Below, piece after piece: positions 26,257 through 34,337 of a stretch of DNA of 64,000 nucleotides (position 1 is its first letter; every line of letters starts with the position of its first letter). The stretch spans positions 62,001-126,000 of the forward strand of contig CAWDJZ010000002.1 in NCBI GenBank assembly GCA_963802765.1, in the 5' to 3' direction. Both the position numbers and the translations under genes were made by a program. The notes beneath the pieces were generated by a model. The model worked only from the letters and a program-made list of their open reading frames with translations. It had not been told where the DNA came from and made no database searches. The DNA comes from Gaiellasilicea sp963802765 (GTDB lineage: Bacteria; Actinomycetota; Thermoleophilia; Gaiellales; Gaiellaceae).

Positions 26257-27624
26257 GTGTGGAGCTCGGTCGCCGACTACGTGCACTCGCTGGGGATCGA
26301 CGCGTACGTCGTCGGCGGCGCCGTGCGCGACGAGCTGCTCGGGATCCCTCCCCGGGAGCTCGACTTCGTCGTTCCCGGCGTCGACCACGCCGGACTGCGG
26401 GCCCTGCTGGAACCCCACGGCAAGGTCGAGGATCTCGTCGTCGCGGACCAGCGCGTCGGGCTCCGCCTGCTGCCGCGCGACCGAGAGGCGCGGGCCCTCC
26501 AGCCGGCCGGGATCGAGTTCGCTCCGCCCCGCGTCGAGCGCTCGACCGGGCCGGGACGCCACGACTTCGAGATCGTCGCCGACGGGGACGTCACGCTCGA
26601 GCAGGACATGGAGCGGCGCGACTTCACGATCAACGCGATCGCCCGGCGGCTCGAGACGGGCGAGCTGCTCGATCCGCTGGGCGGGCGGGAGGACCTGGCG
26701 CGGCGCAGCCTGAGGACGACGAGCCCGACGAGCTTCCGCGACGATCCGCTCCGGATCGTGCGCGGGCTGCGCTTCGTCTCGCAGCTCGGCTTCGAGCCGG
26801 ACGAGGACACGCTGCGCCAGATGTACGACTGGGCCCCGCAGATCCGATATGTCTCGGCCGAGCGGATCGGCGGAGGCCTGGCCGCGGACGGCATGGGCGA
26901 GCTGTCGAAGTTGCTGCTGGGCGCGCACCCGGCCAGGGCGCTGCGGCTCGCCCGCGACGCGGGCGTGCTCACCCAGGTCCTGCCCGAGTTCGAGCCTGCC
27001 TTCGGCTACGAGCAGCCCAGCTCGCGGCAGAACCGGCCACTCGACGAGCACGTCTTCGCGGTCGTTCAAGCCGCTGCGGACGCGGATGCCTCGCTGGCGG
27101 TGCGCCTCGGCGCCCTCTTGCACGATCTCGCCAAGCCGGAGACGGATCGCGACGGCGGCGACCATGCGGCGCGCGGCGCCGCGATCGCGGGCTCGATACT
27201 ACGCCGGCTCCGCTATCCCAGTCGGCTGGTGCAGTACGTCACTCGTCTCCTCCGCGAGCACGCGTTCGTCATCCCGGAGGAGGCGACGGCCGTCGTCGCG
27301 CGCCGTTTTCTGCGCGCCCACGGTGAACGGCTCGCTTTCGACCTGCTCGAGCACAAGGCGGCCGACCTTGCGGCCAAGCACGTCCCGCCGGAGGAGCACG
27401 ACGCACTTGCCCGTCTGCGGAGGCTCGTCGAGCAGGAGCGCTCGAGCGCCTACCGCCTGGCCGACCTCGCCGTCGACGGCACCGACCTGATCGCGATCGG
27501 CTTCCGGGAGAGCCCGGAGCTCGGCGCGGTGCTGGACGAGCTGCTCTCCCGCGTCGTCGACGATCCGAGCCTGAACACCCGCGATCAGCTGCTCGCCGAG
27601 GCGGCTCGGGAGCTGCCCGGGTGA
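26257..27624 (+). CDS. CCA tRNA nucleotidyltransferase / poly(A) polymerase family
   Basis: About 455 residues. The class II nucleotidyltransferase head has DAYVVGGAVRDELLG and RRDFTINAIARRL, followed by the neck and an HD domain (GALLHDLAKPETD). It probably adds or repairs tRNA 3' CCA ends. The usual Asp-x-Asp metal pair reads Glu-Leu-Asp here (RELDFVVPG). Start is GTG 26257, or TTG 26239 inside the upstream palindrome. The stop overlaps the next gene by four bases. Confidence 0.85.
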   Translation: MWSSVADYVHSLGIDAYVVGGAVRDELLGIPPRELDFVVPGVDHAGLRALLEPHGKVEDLVVADQRVGLRLLPRDREARALQPAGIEFAPPRVERSTGPGRHDFEIVADGDVTLEQDMERRDFTINAIARRLETGELLDPLGGREDLARRSLRTTSPTSFRDDPLRIVRGLRFVSQLGFEPDEDTLRQMYDWAPQIRYVSAERIGGGLAADGMGELSKLLLGAHPARALRLARDAGVLTQVLPEFEPAFGYEQPSSRQNRPLDEHVFAVVQAAADADASLAVRLGALLHDLAKPETDRDGGDHAARGAAIAGSILRRLRYPSRLVQYVTRLLREHAFVIPEEATAVVARRFLRAHGERLAFDLLEHKAADLAAKHVPPEEHDALARLRRLVEQERSSAYRLADLAVDGTDLIAIGFRESPELGAVLDELLSRVVDDPSLNTRDQLLAEAARELPG

Positions 27625-28319
27625 GCCATGCGGCGGAGTACCTGATCGTCGCGGGCGTCGCGTGGCTCCGGCGCAGCAGCGAGGCCGATTGGGCCGTCAC
27701 CTTCGACGACCGCCGCATTCGCAAGGGCCGTGGCACCTGGTCGCTCGACGAGCGGCACGCCGCCGGCCATCTCGACGGACTCTCGTGGGAGCTGGAGCTC
27801 GAGGAGCTCGCGCCGGCGTTTCACTCGCCACGGCCCCTGCTGAGGCCGGTGGCGTCGTCTCAGCTGGAGACCTGGCCCGCCCTGCTCGTCTCGGGCACGA
27901 TTGGAGAGCGGACGCTCGAGCGAGCGCCGGGCCACCGCGCGCGGCTCTGGGGACGACGGCTCGCGCAGCACTGGCGCTGGGCGCATGCGTCGCTGCCGGA
28001 CGGGACGTGGGCGCACGCGCTCGGGGCCAAGCTGCCGGGCCTGCCCGTGCTCTCCCAGCACGGAAGCGACCGAGCTGCGCCGGGCTTCCCGCTGGCCCGC
28101 TCTACGAAGGAGGGCACGCACTGGCACATCGGGCCGTACTCGATCGACGCCGATCCGTCCAGCTTCGTCAGGCTGACGTACCGCGACACGGACGGTTCCG
28201 AGGTCTACTGCTACCACTCGCCGGCGGCGACGCTCGTCGGAGCCGGGATCCATGCGGACGATGCGTCGTACGAGATCGCGAGCCGGAAGCGGTTGCCCGA
28301 GCTTGAGGTCGAGCCGTGA
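27621..28319 (+). CDS. Hypothetical protein in the cca-pgeF operon
   Basis: 232 residues, not recognised with confidence. It is rich in Trp and Arg, with GHRARLWGRRLAQHWRWAHASLPDG in the middle and mainly beta-like segments elsewhere, which recalls lipocalin-like tocopherol-cyclase/CrtC proteins. No signal peptide or membrane helix. It overlaps cca upstream and pgeF downstream by four bases each, so it is part of one coupled unit. Confidence 0.7.
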   Translation: MSHAAEYLIVAGVAWLRRSSEADWAVTFDDRRIRKGRGTWSLDERHAAGHLDGLSWELELEELAPAFHSPRPLLRPVASSQLETWPALLVSGTIGERTLERAPGHRARLWGRRLAQHWRWAHASLPDGTWAHALGAKLPGLPVLSQHGSDRAAPGFPLARSTKEGTHWHIGPYSIDADPSSFVRLTYRDTDGSEVYCYHSPAATLVGAGIHADDASYEIASRKRLPELEVEP

Positions 28320-29014
28320 TCCGCTGGTCGCCTCCCGGTCCCTACGAGTTCGCATTCTCGACGCGGCAGGGCGGCGTCAGCGAGGGGCCGTACGCCTCGC
28401 TCAACCTCGGCCGCCTGACCGGCGACGACGTCGAGCGGGTGGACGAGAACCGGCGGCGCGTGTGCGCCGAGGTCGGAGGCGGCCTGGAGCGGCTTGCGCT
28501 CAACCGGCAGGTGCACTCGGCGATCGTTCACCGGGCGGAGCCGGGGGCCCGAGGCGAGCCCGGCGACGGGCTCTGGACGGAAGAACCGGACCTGCCCGTG
28601 CTCGCCATGGCCGCCGACTGCCTCCCGATCGCGCTCGCACGGGTCGACGGCCCGCGTCCGGGCGTCGCCGTCCTCCACGCGGGCTGGCGCGGACTGCTCG
28701 GTGGTCTGATCAGCGAAGGCGTTCGTGTGCTCGGCAGCCGCGTCCACGCCGCGCTCGGCCCTGCGATCGGGCCGTGCTGCTACGAGGTAGGGCCCGAGGT
28801 GTCGGAGCCGTTCGCGGCGGCGTTCGGACCTGACGTCCTGCACGGCCGCAATCTCGATCTGTGGTCTGCGGCCGAGCGTGCGCTGCGCGAGGCCGGAGTC
28901 GAGGAGGTGGAGCGGTTCGAGCTCTGCACATTCTGCAACGCCGACCTCTTCTTCTCCCACCGCCGCACCGGCGAGCCCCGCGGCGTCCAGGGTGTGATCG
29001 CTCGTGTCGCCTGA
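28316..29014 (+). CDS. pgeF: Peptidoglycan editing factor PgeF (YfiH, multicopper-oxidase fold)
   Basis: 232 residues. PgeF removes misincorporated serine from peptidoglycan precursors; relatives act on purine nucleosides. Metal-site motifs are visible: RQVHSAIVH, MAADCLPIALA and LHAGWRGLLGG, then PAIGPCCYEVG. GTG 28316 overlaps the previous stop. It precedes yggS, sepF and yggT, the common actinobacterial division-gene order. Confidence 0.9.
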   Translation: MIRWSPPGPYEFAFSTRQGGVSEGPYASLNLGRLTGDDVERVDENRRRVCAEVGGGLERLALNRQVHSAIVHRAEPGARGEPGDGLWTEEPDLPVLAMAADCLPIALARVDGPRPGVAVLHAGWRGLLGGLISEGVRVLGSRVHAALGPAIGPCCYEVGPEVSEPFAAAFGPDVLHGRNLDLWSAAERALREAGVEEVERFELCTFCNADLFFSHRRTGEPRGVQGVIARVA

Positions 29015-29598
29015 CGCCCTTCGCGCCACCTACGAGCGAGTCCGCGCCGAAGTCGGGCCGAACGTGACGATCGTCGCTGCGACGAAGTACGTCTCGCTCG
29101 AGGACATGGCCGTCCTGGCCGAGGCGGGTGTCGAGGTGGTGGGGGAGAACCGGGCGCAGGATCTGGAGCGCAAGCACGCGGTCTACGGCGACGCGTTCCG
29201 GTGGCACTTCATCGGCCACCTCCAGTCGAACAAGGCGAAGGTCGTCAGCCGGATCTGCGAGCTCGTCCACTCGCTCGCCTCCGAATCCGCCGCCGCACGT
29301 CTCACCGCCCCCGCGCTCGTGGAGGTGAACCTCTCCGGGGAGGAGTCGAAGTCGGGCGTCTCGCCCGAGCGGCTGGAGGAGCTGCTGCGCGCCTACGGCG
29401 ACGTGCGCGGTCTGATGACGATGCCGCCCGAGGCCGTGGACCCGGAGGCGTCGCGGCCGTTCTTTCGCCGGCTGCGCGATCTGGCCGCCGAGCACGGCGT
29501 TGGCCGAGCTCTCCATGGGAACCTCGCAGGACTACCGCGTCGCTGCCGAGGAGGGAGCCACTCTCGTCCGGCTCGGATCCGTCCTCTATCGGGAATAA
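29004..29598 (+). CDS. yggS: YggS family PLP homeostasis protein (one frameshift)
   Basis: About 198 residues after joining two frames. The first has IVAATKYVSLEDMAVLAEAGVEVVGENRAQDL (PLP Lys in ATK), WHFIGHLQSNKAK and VNLSGEESKSGV. Near 29500 one extra base shifts the frame, and LAELSMGTSQDYRVAAEEGATLVRLGSVLYRE follows to the TAA at 29596. YggS binds PLP and balances vitamin B6 and amino-acid pools. GTG 29004 overlaps the pgeF end by 11 bases. The break looks like sequence error. Confidence 0.85.
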
Positions 29599-29610
29599 TC
29601 TCCCGTAACC

Positions 29611-30156
29611 ATGGGATTGGCAGACGTCTGGAACCGCACCCTTGTCTACTTCGGGATCGCCGAGGAGGACGAGTGGGACGAGGACGGCTACGCCACACAG
29701 GAGGAGCTCGAGCGCAGCTACGGCGCCCGTGAGCGCGCGAACGTGCGCCGGCTCCAGCCGCGGCGCGGGCGTGACTTCGACGACTGGACCGACTCCGAGC
29801 CCGCGGTCGCGGGCGCTGGGCCGGCCCGGCCGCCCGCCCGCCTGCGCGGCGTCGAGTCGGTGCCGAGCCCCGGCTCCGTGAAGGTGCATCTGATCCTGCC
29901 CCGCAGCTTCAACGACGCGCAGCAGATCGCCGATCGCTTCAAGGACGGCGTTCCGGTGATCCTCAACCTCCAGAGCGCCGATCAGGACCTGTCGAAGCGC
30001 CTGATCGACTTCGCGAGCGGCCTCACCTACGCGCTCGACGGGGGTATGCAGCGCGTCGCCGACAAGGTCTTCCTCCTGACGCCGCGGAACGTCGAGGTCT
30101 CGGCCGAGGAACGCGCCCGCATGCTCGAGCGCGGCGGGTTCTTCAACCAGGCGTAG
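29611..30156 (+). CDS. sepF: Cell division protein SepF
   Basis: 181 residues. An acidic N-terminal region (a membrane-binding helix MGLADVWNRTLVYFGI, then a Pro/Arg-rich linker) is followed by the SepF core VKVHLILPRSFNDAQQIADRFKDGVPVILNLQSADQDLSKRLIDFASGLTYALDGGMQRVADKVFLLTP. SepF tethers FtsZ to the membrane and forms rings. It sits in the order pgeF-yggS-sepF-yggT-divIVA. A GGGAATAATCTCCCG stretch precedes it. Confidence 0.95.
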   Translation: MGLADVWNRTLVYFGIAEEDEWDEDGYATQEELERSYGARERANVRRLQPRRGRDFDDWTDSEPAVAGAGPARPPARLRGVESVPSPGSVKVHLILPRSFNDAQQIADRFKDGVPVILNLQSADQDLSKRLIDFASGLTYALDGGMQRVADKVFLLTPRNVEVSAEERARMLERGGFFNQA

Positions 30157-30188
30157 GAAAGCCGGTTCGAAAGGAGAACGGAGCGAGC

Positions 30189-30500
30189 ATGGGCGACCAT
30201 CTCGCCGTTATTGTCTTGCTCGCCGACGTGGGCTCGTCGCTCGCGAGCTTCGTGCGCGTTTTCATCTGGGTCTACACGCTTCTGCTCTTCGCCTACATCC
30301 TGACGTCCTGGATCCGCCTCCCGTACCGGCCCTGGCTGAACCGGGTCCAGCGGTTCCTCTACGACGTCTGCGACCCGTATCTGCGCATCTTCCGGCGCTT
30401 CCTGCCGCCGCTCGGCCCGCTCGACCTCTCGCCGATGGTGGCGATCTTCGTCCTGTTCATCGTCTCGAACGTGCTCAGCTCGCTGCTCGAGCGCTTGTAG
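30189..30500 (+). CDS. YggT family membrane protein
   Basis: 103 residues with two transmembrane segments. The first covers FIWVYTLLLFAYILTSWI; the second is MVAIFVLFIVSNVLSSLL. The conserved LRIFRRFLPPLGPLDLSPMVAIFVLF is typical. YggT proteins accompany division genes and may help envelope insertion; no activity is proven. A GAAAGGAGAACGGAG Shine-Dalgarno precedes ATG 30189. Confidence 0.88.
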   Translation: MGDHLAVIVLLADVGSSLASFVRVFIWVYTLLLFAYILTSWIRLPYRPWLNRVQRFLYDVCDPYLRIFRRFLPPLGPLDLSPMVAIFVLFIVSNVLSSLLERL

Positions 30501-30512
30501 AAGGAGGTTCCG

Positions 30513-30980
30513 ATGGCTCTCACCCCCGTTGAGATCCGCCATGTCCAGCTCGGCAGCGGCTTCCGAGGCTACAAGCGGGCGAGCGTCGACCGCCTGCTGG
30601 CCGACGTCGTCACGAGCTTCGAAGACGTCTGGCGCGACCGCGCCGACCTCGCCGATCGCGTCGAGCAGCTCGAGGACGATCTCGTCCGCCACAAGGAGCT
30701 CGAGGGCCTGTTGCGGACGACGCTCGTCTCGGCCGAGAGCGCCGCGCAGCAGCTGCGCGAGCGGGCGCGCCAGGAGGCGGAGACGGTCGTGGCGGAGGCG
30801 CACGCGGAGGCGCGCGCGATCGCCCGCCGCGCGAGCGCCGAGAAGGAACGGCTCGAGGCCGAGCTGCGCCGGATCCGGTCGCTGCTGCGCTCGGCGCTCG
30901 ACAGCCTCGAGGAGGCGTCGGAGGACGCTCGCGAGCCGGTGGGCGAGGCGACGGGCGAGATCCGGCGCCTCATCTCCTAG
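30513..30980 (+). CDS. divIVA: DivIVA/Wag31-like coiled-coil protein
   Basis: 155 residues. The N-terminal lipid-binding domain has LTPVEIRHVQLGSGFRGYKRASVDRLLADVVTSFEDVWRDRADL. The rest is a long heptad coiled coil rich in Glu, Arg and Ala. DivIVA marks negatively curved membrane at poles and septa and guides wall growth in actinobacteria. The start at ATG 30513 follows AGAAGGAGG. It is the fourth gene of the division block. Confidence 0.92.
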   Translation: MALTPVEIRHVQLGSGFRGYKRASVDRLLADVVTSFEDVWRDRADLADRVEQLEDDLVRHKELEGLLRTTLVSAESAAQQLRERARQEAETVVAEAHAEARAIARRASAEKERLEAELRRIRSLLRSALDSLEEASEDAREPVGEATGEIRRLIS

Positions 30981-30998
30981 CCGGTCTATCCTTGGTGC

Positions 30999-31295
30999 GT
31001 GGCCCCGACGACGACCAGATTGCAGCTCCGCGTCGCGCCGGGCGTTTCCGGAGCGCCCGGAATCGTGGGCCGGTACGGCGAGGCGTGGAAGGTGCGCGTT
31101 TCCGCGCCGCCAGAGCGTGGGCGGGCAAACGACGCCGTGCTGACGCTGCTCGCCGAGACGCTGGCCGTGCCGCGCTCCAGCCTTGCGATCGTTTCGGGTG
31201 GCGGTTCTCGGAACAAGATCGTCGAGTTGACCGGGGTCGAGCCGGCCGAGCTCGAGCGACGGCTCGCCGCGGCGGGCGGACAGGAGACCGGATGA
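30999..31295 (+). CDS. DUF167 (YggU family) protein
   Basis: 98 residues. The family core RVAPGVSGAPGIVGRYGEAWKVRVSAPPERGRANDAVLTLLAETLAVPRSSLAIVSGGGSRNKIVEL is complete. Function is unknown; the family often follows yggT or divIVA. GTG 30999 has no Shine-Dalgarno but a TATCCT element lies 10 bases upstream, so it may be leaderless. The stop overlaps the next gene (ATGA). Confidence 0.88.
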   Translation: MAPTTTRLQLRVAPGVSGAPGIVGRYGEAWKVRVSAPPERGRANDAVLTLLAETLAVPRSSLAIVSGGGSRNKIVELTGVEPAELERRLAAAGGQETG

Positions 31296-31657
31296 CCATC
31301 GACACCGACTCGTTTCGCCAGGACCTCGAACAGCACCGCACTCGGCTGCAGCGGACGATCCAGAACCACGACATCGGCGGTTCGTCGCTGACCGAGGAGA
31401 TCGGCGAGCTGATGTCGTCGAGTGCGGACAACCACCTCGCCGACACCGCGAGCGAGACCTACGAGCGCGAGCTCGACGAGGGGCTCGAGGAGGACGCACG
31501 CGACCAGCTGCGGCAGGTGGAGGAAGCGCTGGCGCGGATCGAGTCCGGCGAGTACGGGACCTGCGTGGCCTGTGGGAAGGAAATTCCCGTCGAGCGGCTC
31601 GAGGCGGTGCCCTGGACGTCGCTGTGCATCGACGACGCACGGAAGCGGCAGCGGTGA
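31292..31657 (+). CDS. DksA/TraR family zinc-finger protein
   Basis: 121 residues. A long N-terminal helical hairpin (DLEQHRTRLQRTIQ...EEDARDQLRQVEEALARIESG) is followed by EYGTCVACGKEIPVERLEAVPWTSLCIDDAR, a DksA-type zinc finger whose last ligand Cys is present. Such proteins bind the RNA polymerase secondary channel; in actinobacteria some have other roles. The gene overlaps both DUF167 and lspA by four bases. Confidence 0.85.
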   Translation: MTIDTDSFRQDLEQHRTRLQRTIQNHDIGGSSLTEEIGELMSSSADNHLADTASETYERELDEGLEEDARDQLRQVEEALARIESGEYGTCVACGKEIPVERLEAVPWTSLCIDDARKRQR

Positions 31658-32256
31658 ACGAGCCAGCCAGGCGTGAGGAGCTCCAGCCGGTCGACGTCCG
31701 CGTCGGCTCCGCCACGAACGCGCTCCGGCCGATCCTGGCGGGCGAGCGCAGTCTCGGCGCCGGCAGGCAGCAGTGGCTCGGTCTCGGCGTGGTCGCCCTC
31801 GCCGCCGTGGCCGCCGACCAGCTGACGAAACAGGTCGTCGCACGGACGCTGGCGTTGAGTGAGGAGGTCGAGATCGCCGGGCCGTTTTCGATCCATCACG
31901 TGCACAACTCCGGGATCGCGTTCGGCCTCTTCTCGAGCGCCACGTCGATCGTGATCGCGCTGACGGCCCTTGCGGTCATGTGGATGCTCGTTTTCTTCGC
32001 TCGCTCAGGCTCGCGCCATCCAGTTCTTCCGGTCGCGCTCGGCTTCGTCCTCGGCGGCAGTGTCGCCAACCTGGTCGACCGTGTCCGCCTCGGCCATGTG
32101 ACGGACTTTCTCGACCTGCGCTTCTGGCCTGCGTTCAACCTCGCCGATGTCTTCATCGTCGTCGGCGTCGCGACGCTGTTCGGCGCGCTCGCCGGCGCCG
32201 ACCGTGCGAAGCACAGGCCGCGTAGCGTTGGCCACTCTCCGCTTTCGCGCCCCTGA
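31654..32256 (+). CDS. lspA: Lipoprotein signal peptidase (signal peptidase II)
   Basis: 200 residues with four membrane helices after a 45-residue cytoplasmic N-terminal extension. Family motifs are ADQLTKQVV, HVHNSGIAFGLF, GGSVANLVDRVRLGHVTDFLDL (catalytic Asp in NLVDR) and FNLADVFIVVG (second catalytic Asp). It cleaves prolipoprotein signal peptides after lipidation. The GTG start overlaps the dksA-like stop. The end overlaps the rluD start by 29 bases. Confidence 0.93.
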   Translation: MNEPARREELQPVDVRVGSATNALRPILAGERSLGAGRQQWLGLGVVALAAVAADQLTKQVVARTLALSEEVEIAGPFSIHHVHNSGIAFGLFSSATSIVIALTALAVMWMLVFFARSGSRHPVLPVALGFVLGGSVANLVDRVRLGHVTDFLDLRFWPAFNLADVFIVVGVATLFGALAGADRAKHRPRSVGHSPLSRP

Positions 32257-33121
32257 GCCCGCACGGCTCGACCGTGCACTCGCGGTGCGTCCGGAGGTCG
32301 GCTCGCGGGCACTCGCCGAGCGGCTGATCGCCTCGGGGGCGGTGCTCGTCGACGGCGAGCGGCGGGCGAAGAGCCACCGGCTCGAGGGTGGGGAAGCCGT
32401 GATCGTCGAGCTGCCGGCGGAGCCGCAGCCGCCGGCGGCCGAGGAGATGGACCTGCGCGTCGCGTGGGAGGACGAGCACCTGCTCGTCGTCGACAAGCCG
32501 GCCGGCGTCGTCGTCCATCCCGGTGCGGGCCACGACACGGGAACGCTCGTCCACGGCCTGCTCGCACTGGACGCGGCCGGCGGCGACGACGAACGGCCCG
32601 GGATCGTGCACCGCCTCGATCGGGACACGTCGGGGCTGCTGGTCGTGGCGCGTTCCGACGAGGCACACGAGCGGCTGCAGGACCTGATCCGCCGCCGCGA
32701 GGTCGAGCGCAGCTATCTGGCGCTCGTAAAGGGCTCACCCCGCTCGCGCACGGGCCGCATCGAGGCGCCGATCGGGCGCGACCGGCTCGACCGCACCCGC
32801 CATTCGCTCGACACGCCGACGCCGCGCAGTGCGGTCACCCGTTTCGCGGTGGCGGAGCTCGTCGGCCCGCGGGCGCTCCTCGAGGTGACGCTCGAGACGG
32901 GCCGAACGCATCAGATCCGCGTCCATCTCGAGGCGATCGAGCTGCCGGTGTGCGGCGACCCCGTCTACGGCGTTGCCGGGGACCTCGGCCTCGAGCGCCA
33001 GTTCCTGCACGCCGCCCGGCTTGCGTTCGACCACCCGTTCGGCGGCGAGCGCGTCGAGGTCACCTCGCCGCTCCCCGAGGATCTCGCCGCGGCGCTCGAA
33101 CGCGCCCGCGAGCTGGCCTAG
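32228..33121 (+). CDS. RluD-like rRNA pseudouridine synthase
   Basis: 297 residues. An S4 RNA-binding domain (ARLDRALAVRPEVGSRALAERLIASGAVLVDGERR) precedes the catalytic domain with VVDKPAGVVVHPG and PGIVHRLDRDTSGLLVVAR (catalytic Asp in HRLDRDTSG), then GRTHQIRVHLEAI. It converts uridines in 23S rRNA (RluC/D/A group). TTG 32228 is chosen to keep the S4 start. It lies next to lspA, a common pairing. Confidence 0.9.
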   Translation: MATLRFRAPEPARLDRALAVRPEVGSRALAERLIASGAVLVDGERRAKSHRLEGGEAVIVELPAEPQPPAAEEMDLRVAWEDEHLLVVDKPAGVVVHPGAGHDTGTLVHGLLALDAAGGDDERPGIVHRLDRDTSGLLVVARSDEAHERLQDLIRRREVERSYLALVKGSPRSRTGRIEAPIGRDRLDRTRHSLDTPTPRSAVTRFAVAELVGPRALLEVTLETGRTHQIRVHLEAIELPVCGDPVYGVAGDLGLERQFLHAARLAFDHPFGGERVEVTSPLPEDLAAALERARELA

Positions 33122-33124
33122 CGC

Positions 33125-33185
33125 GACACGTCTCCGCGGGACCGGTCCGGGGACTGTCCCCGGACATGGCCCGCGCAGACGTGTC
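33125..33185. repeat. Nested palindromic element, possible terminator after rluD
   Basis: Outer arms GACACGTCT/AGACGTGTC (33125-33133 and 33177-33185) enclose CGCGGG/CCCGCG and a 21-base inner palindrome GTCCGGGGAC-T-complement at 33145-33165. It resembles the inverted repeat at 11768 in its GGACACG/CGTGTCC ends and GGTCC core. Confidence 0.65.
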
Positions 33186-33356
33186 CGCGAGTAAATCTTC
33201 CGCAACAAGTTGTCCACAGGCCGAGCCGCTACACTGGCCGCGTTCCGTTCCCTTCGTCCCGGCGACCAGGACGGGTGGGGGTGCCCGGCTCTGAGCCAGG
33301 TTCCGCCCGCGCCCCGCCGGCTGTGACGCAATCGAACCGAGAAAGGGGCCAGTCCC
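33186..33356 (+). promoter_or_regulatory. rpsB promoter and leader region
   Basis: TACACT near 33230 is a plausible -10; about 110 bases of leader follow, with a small CGTCC/GGACG hairpin near 33257-33275. Ribosomal S2 leaders are often autoregulated, but no known element can be assigned by eye. Confidence 0.35.
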
Positions 33357-34337
33357 TTGGCAGTCGTATCCATGCGTGACCTGCTCGAGGCCGGCGTGCA
33401 CTTCGGCCACCAGACCCGTCGCTGGAACCCGAAGATGAAGCGCTTCATCTTCACCGAGCGCGGGGGCATCTACATCATCGACCTGACCCAGACCTCCGAG
33501 CTCCTGCAGGAGGCCCACGACTTCGCGCGCAACCTCGCGGAGCGCGGCGGCACCATCCTCTTCGTCGGCACGAAGAAACAGGCGCAGGACGCCGTCACGC
33601 AGGAGGCCGCGCGCGTCGGCATGCCGTACGTGGCCCACCGCTGGCTGGGTGGCCTGCTCACGAACTGGCGCACCATTTCCGATCGGATCGCGCATCTGCA
33701 CGAGCTCCGGCGCCTGAACAGCGAGGGCCAGCTCGAGCTGCTCCCTGCCAAGGAGCGGATTACGCTGCTCGCCGAGCTCGAGAAGCTGGAGGCGAACCTC
33801 GGCGGCGTCGCCGAGCTGCGCCGCCAGCCCGATGCCGTGTTCATCGTCGACCTCCGCAAGGAGCAGCTCGCCGTGCGCGAAGCGCGGCGGCTCGGCGTGC
33901 CGATCATCGCCCTCGTGGACACGAACTGCGACCCCGACGAGGCCGACTACGTGATCCCCGGGAACGACGATGCGATCCGCTCCTGCAGCCTGATCGTCAG
34001 GGCGATCGCGGACGGGATCGCGGCCGGTCAGGGGAAGGTGACCGAGCAGGAGCTGGCCGCCGCTGCGAACGGCGACGGCGCCCAGGCGGCTCCTGCCGAG
34101 AGTGCCGCGCCGACCGAGGAGACTCCGCCGACCGAGGAGACGCCGCCGACCGAGGAGACCCCGCCAACCGCGGTGACTCCGCCAACCGCGGAAACTGCTG
34201 CCGCGAGCGAAGAAGCTGCTGCGCCGAGCGAAGAGCCGACCGCCGAGGCCGTCGAGCAGGCGCCCGAGGCCCCCGTCGAGACGCCTGCAGCCGAGCCGCA
34301 GCCGGCCGAGCCGCAGGGGGAGGAGGAGAGCGCGTGA
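33357..34337 (+). CDS. rpsB: 30S ribosomal protein S2 with repeat-rich C-terminal tail
   Basis: 326 residues. Residues 1-230 are a normal S2 (VSMRDLLEAGVHFGHQTRRWNPKMKRFIFTERGGIYIIDL, GTKKQAQD, PDAVFIVDLRKEQLAVREARRLGVPIIALVDTNCDPD). About 95 further residues form an Ala/Pro/Glu/Thr-rich tail containing repeats of TEETPP. TTG 33357 is the family start, with GAGAAAGGGG upstream. tsf follows with a four-base overlap. Confidence 0.95.
   Translation: MAVVSMRDLLEAGVHFGHQTRRWNPKMKRFIFTERGGIYIIDLTQTSELLQEAHDFARNLAERGGTILFVGTKKQAQDAVTQEAARVGMPYVAHRWLGGLLTNWRTISDRIAHLHELRRLNSEGQLELLPAKERITLLAELEKLEANLGGVAELRRQPDAVFIVDLRKEQLAVREARRLGVPIIALVDTNCDPDEADYVIPGNDDAIRSCSLIVRAIADGIAAGQGKVTEQELAAAANGDGAQAAPAESAAPTEETPPTEETPPTEETPPTAVTPPTAETAAASEEAAAPSEEPTAEAVEQAPEAPVETPAAEPQPAEPQGEEESA
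34113..34202 (+). repeat. 18-bp tandem repeats in rpsB tail
   Basis: Five 18-base units beginning ACCGAGGAG or ACCGCGG, starting at 34113, 34131, 34149, 34167 and 34185. The first three differ at one or two third-codon positions and encode TEETPP; the fourth encodes TAVTPP and the fifth is degenerate. Confidence 0.9.

Noticed and set aside
30157..30188. Possible tRNA fragment because of GGTTCGAA
   Set aside because: No cloverleaf or acceptor stem can be built; it is the short gap before yggT.
34113..34202. CRISPR-like array
   Set aside because: Units are adjacent 18-base repeats without spacers, inside rpsB, and encode a protein tail.
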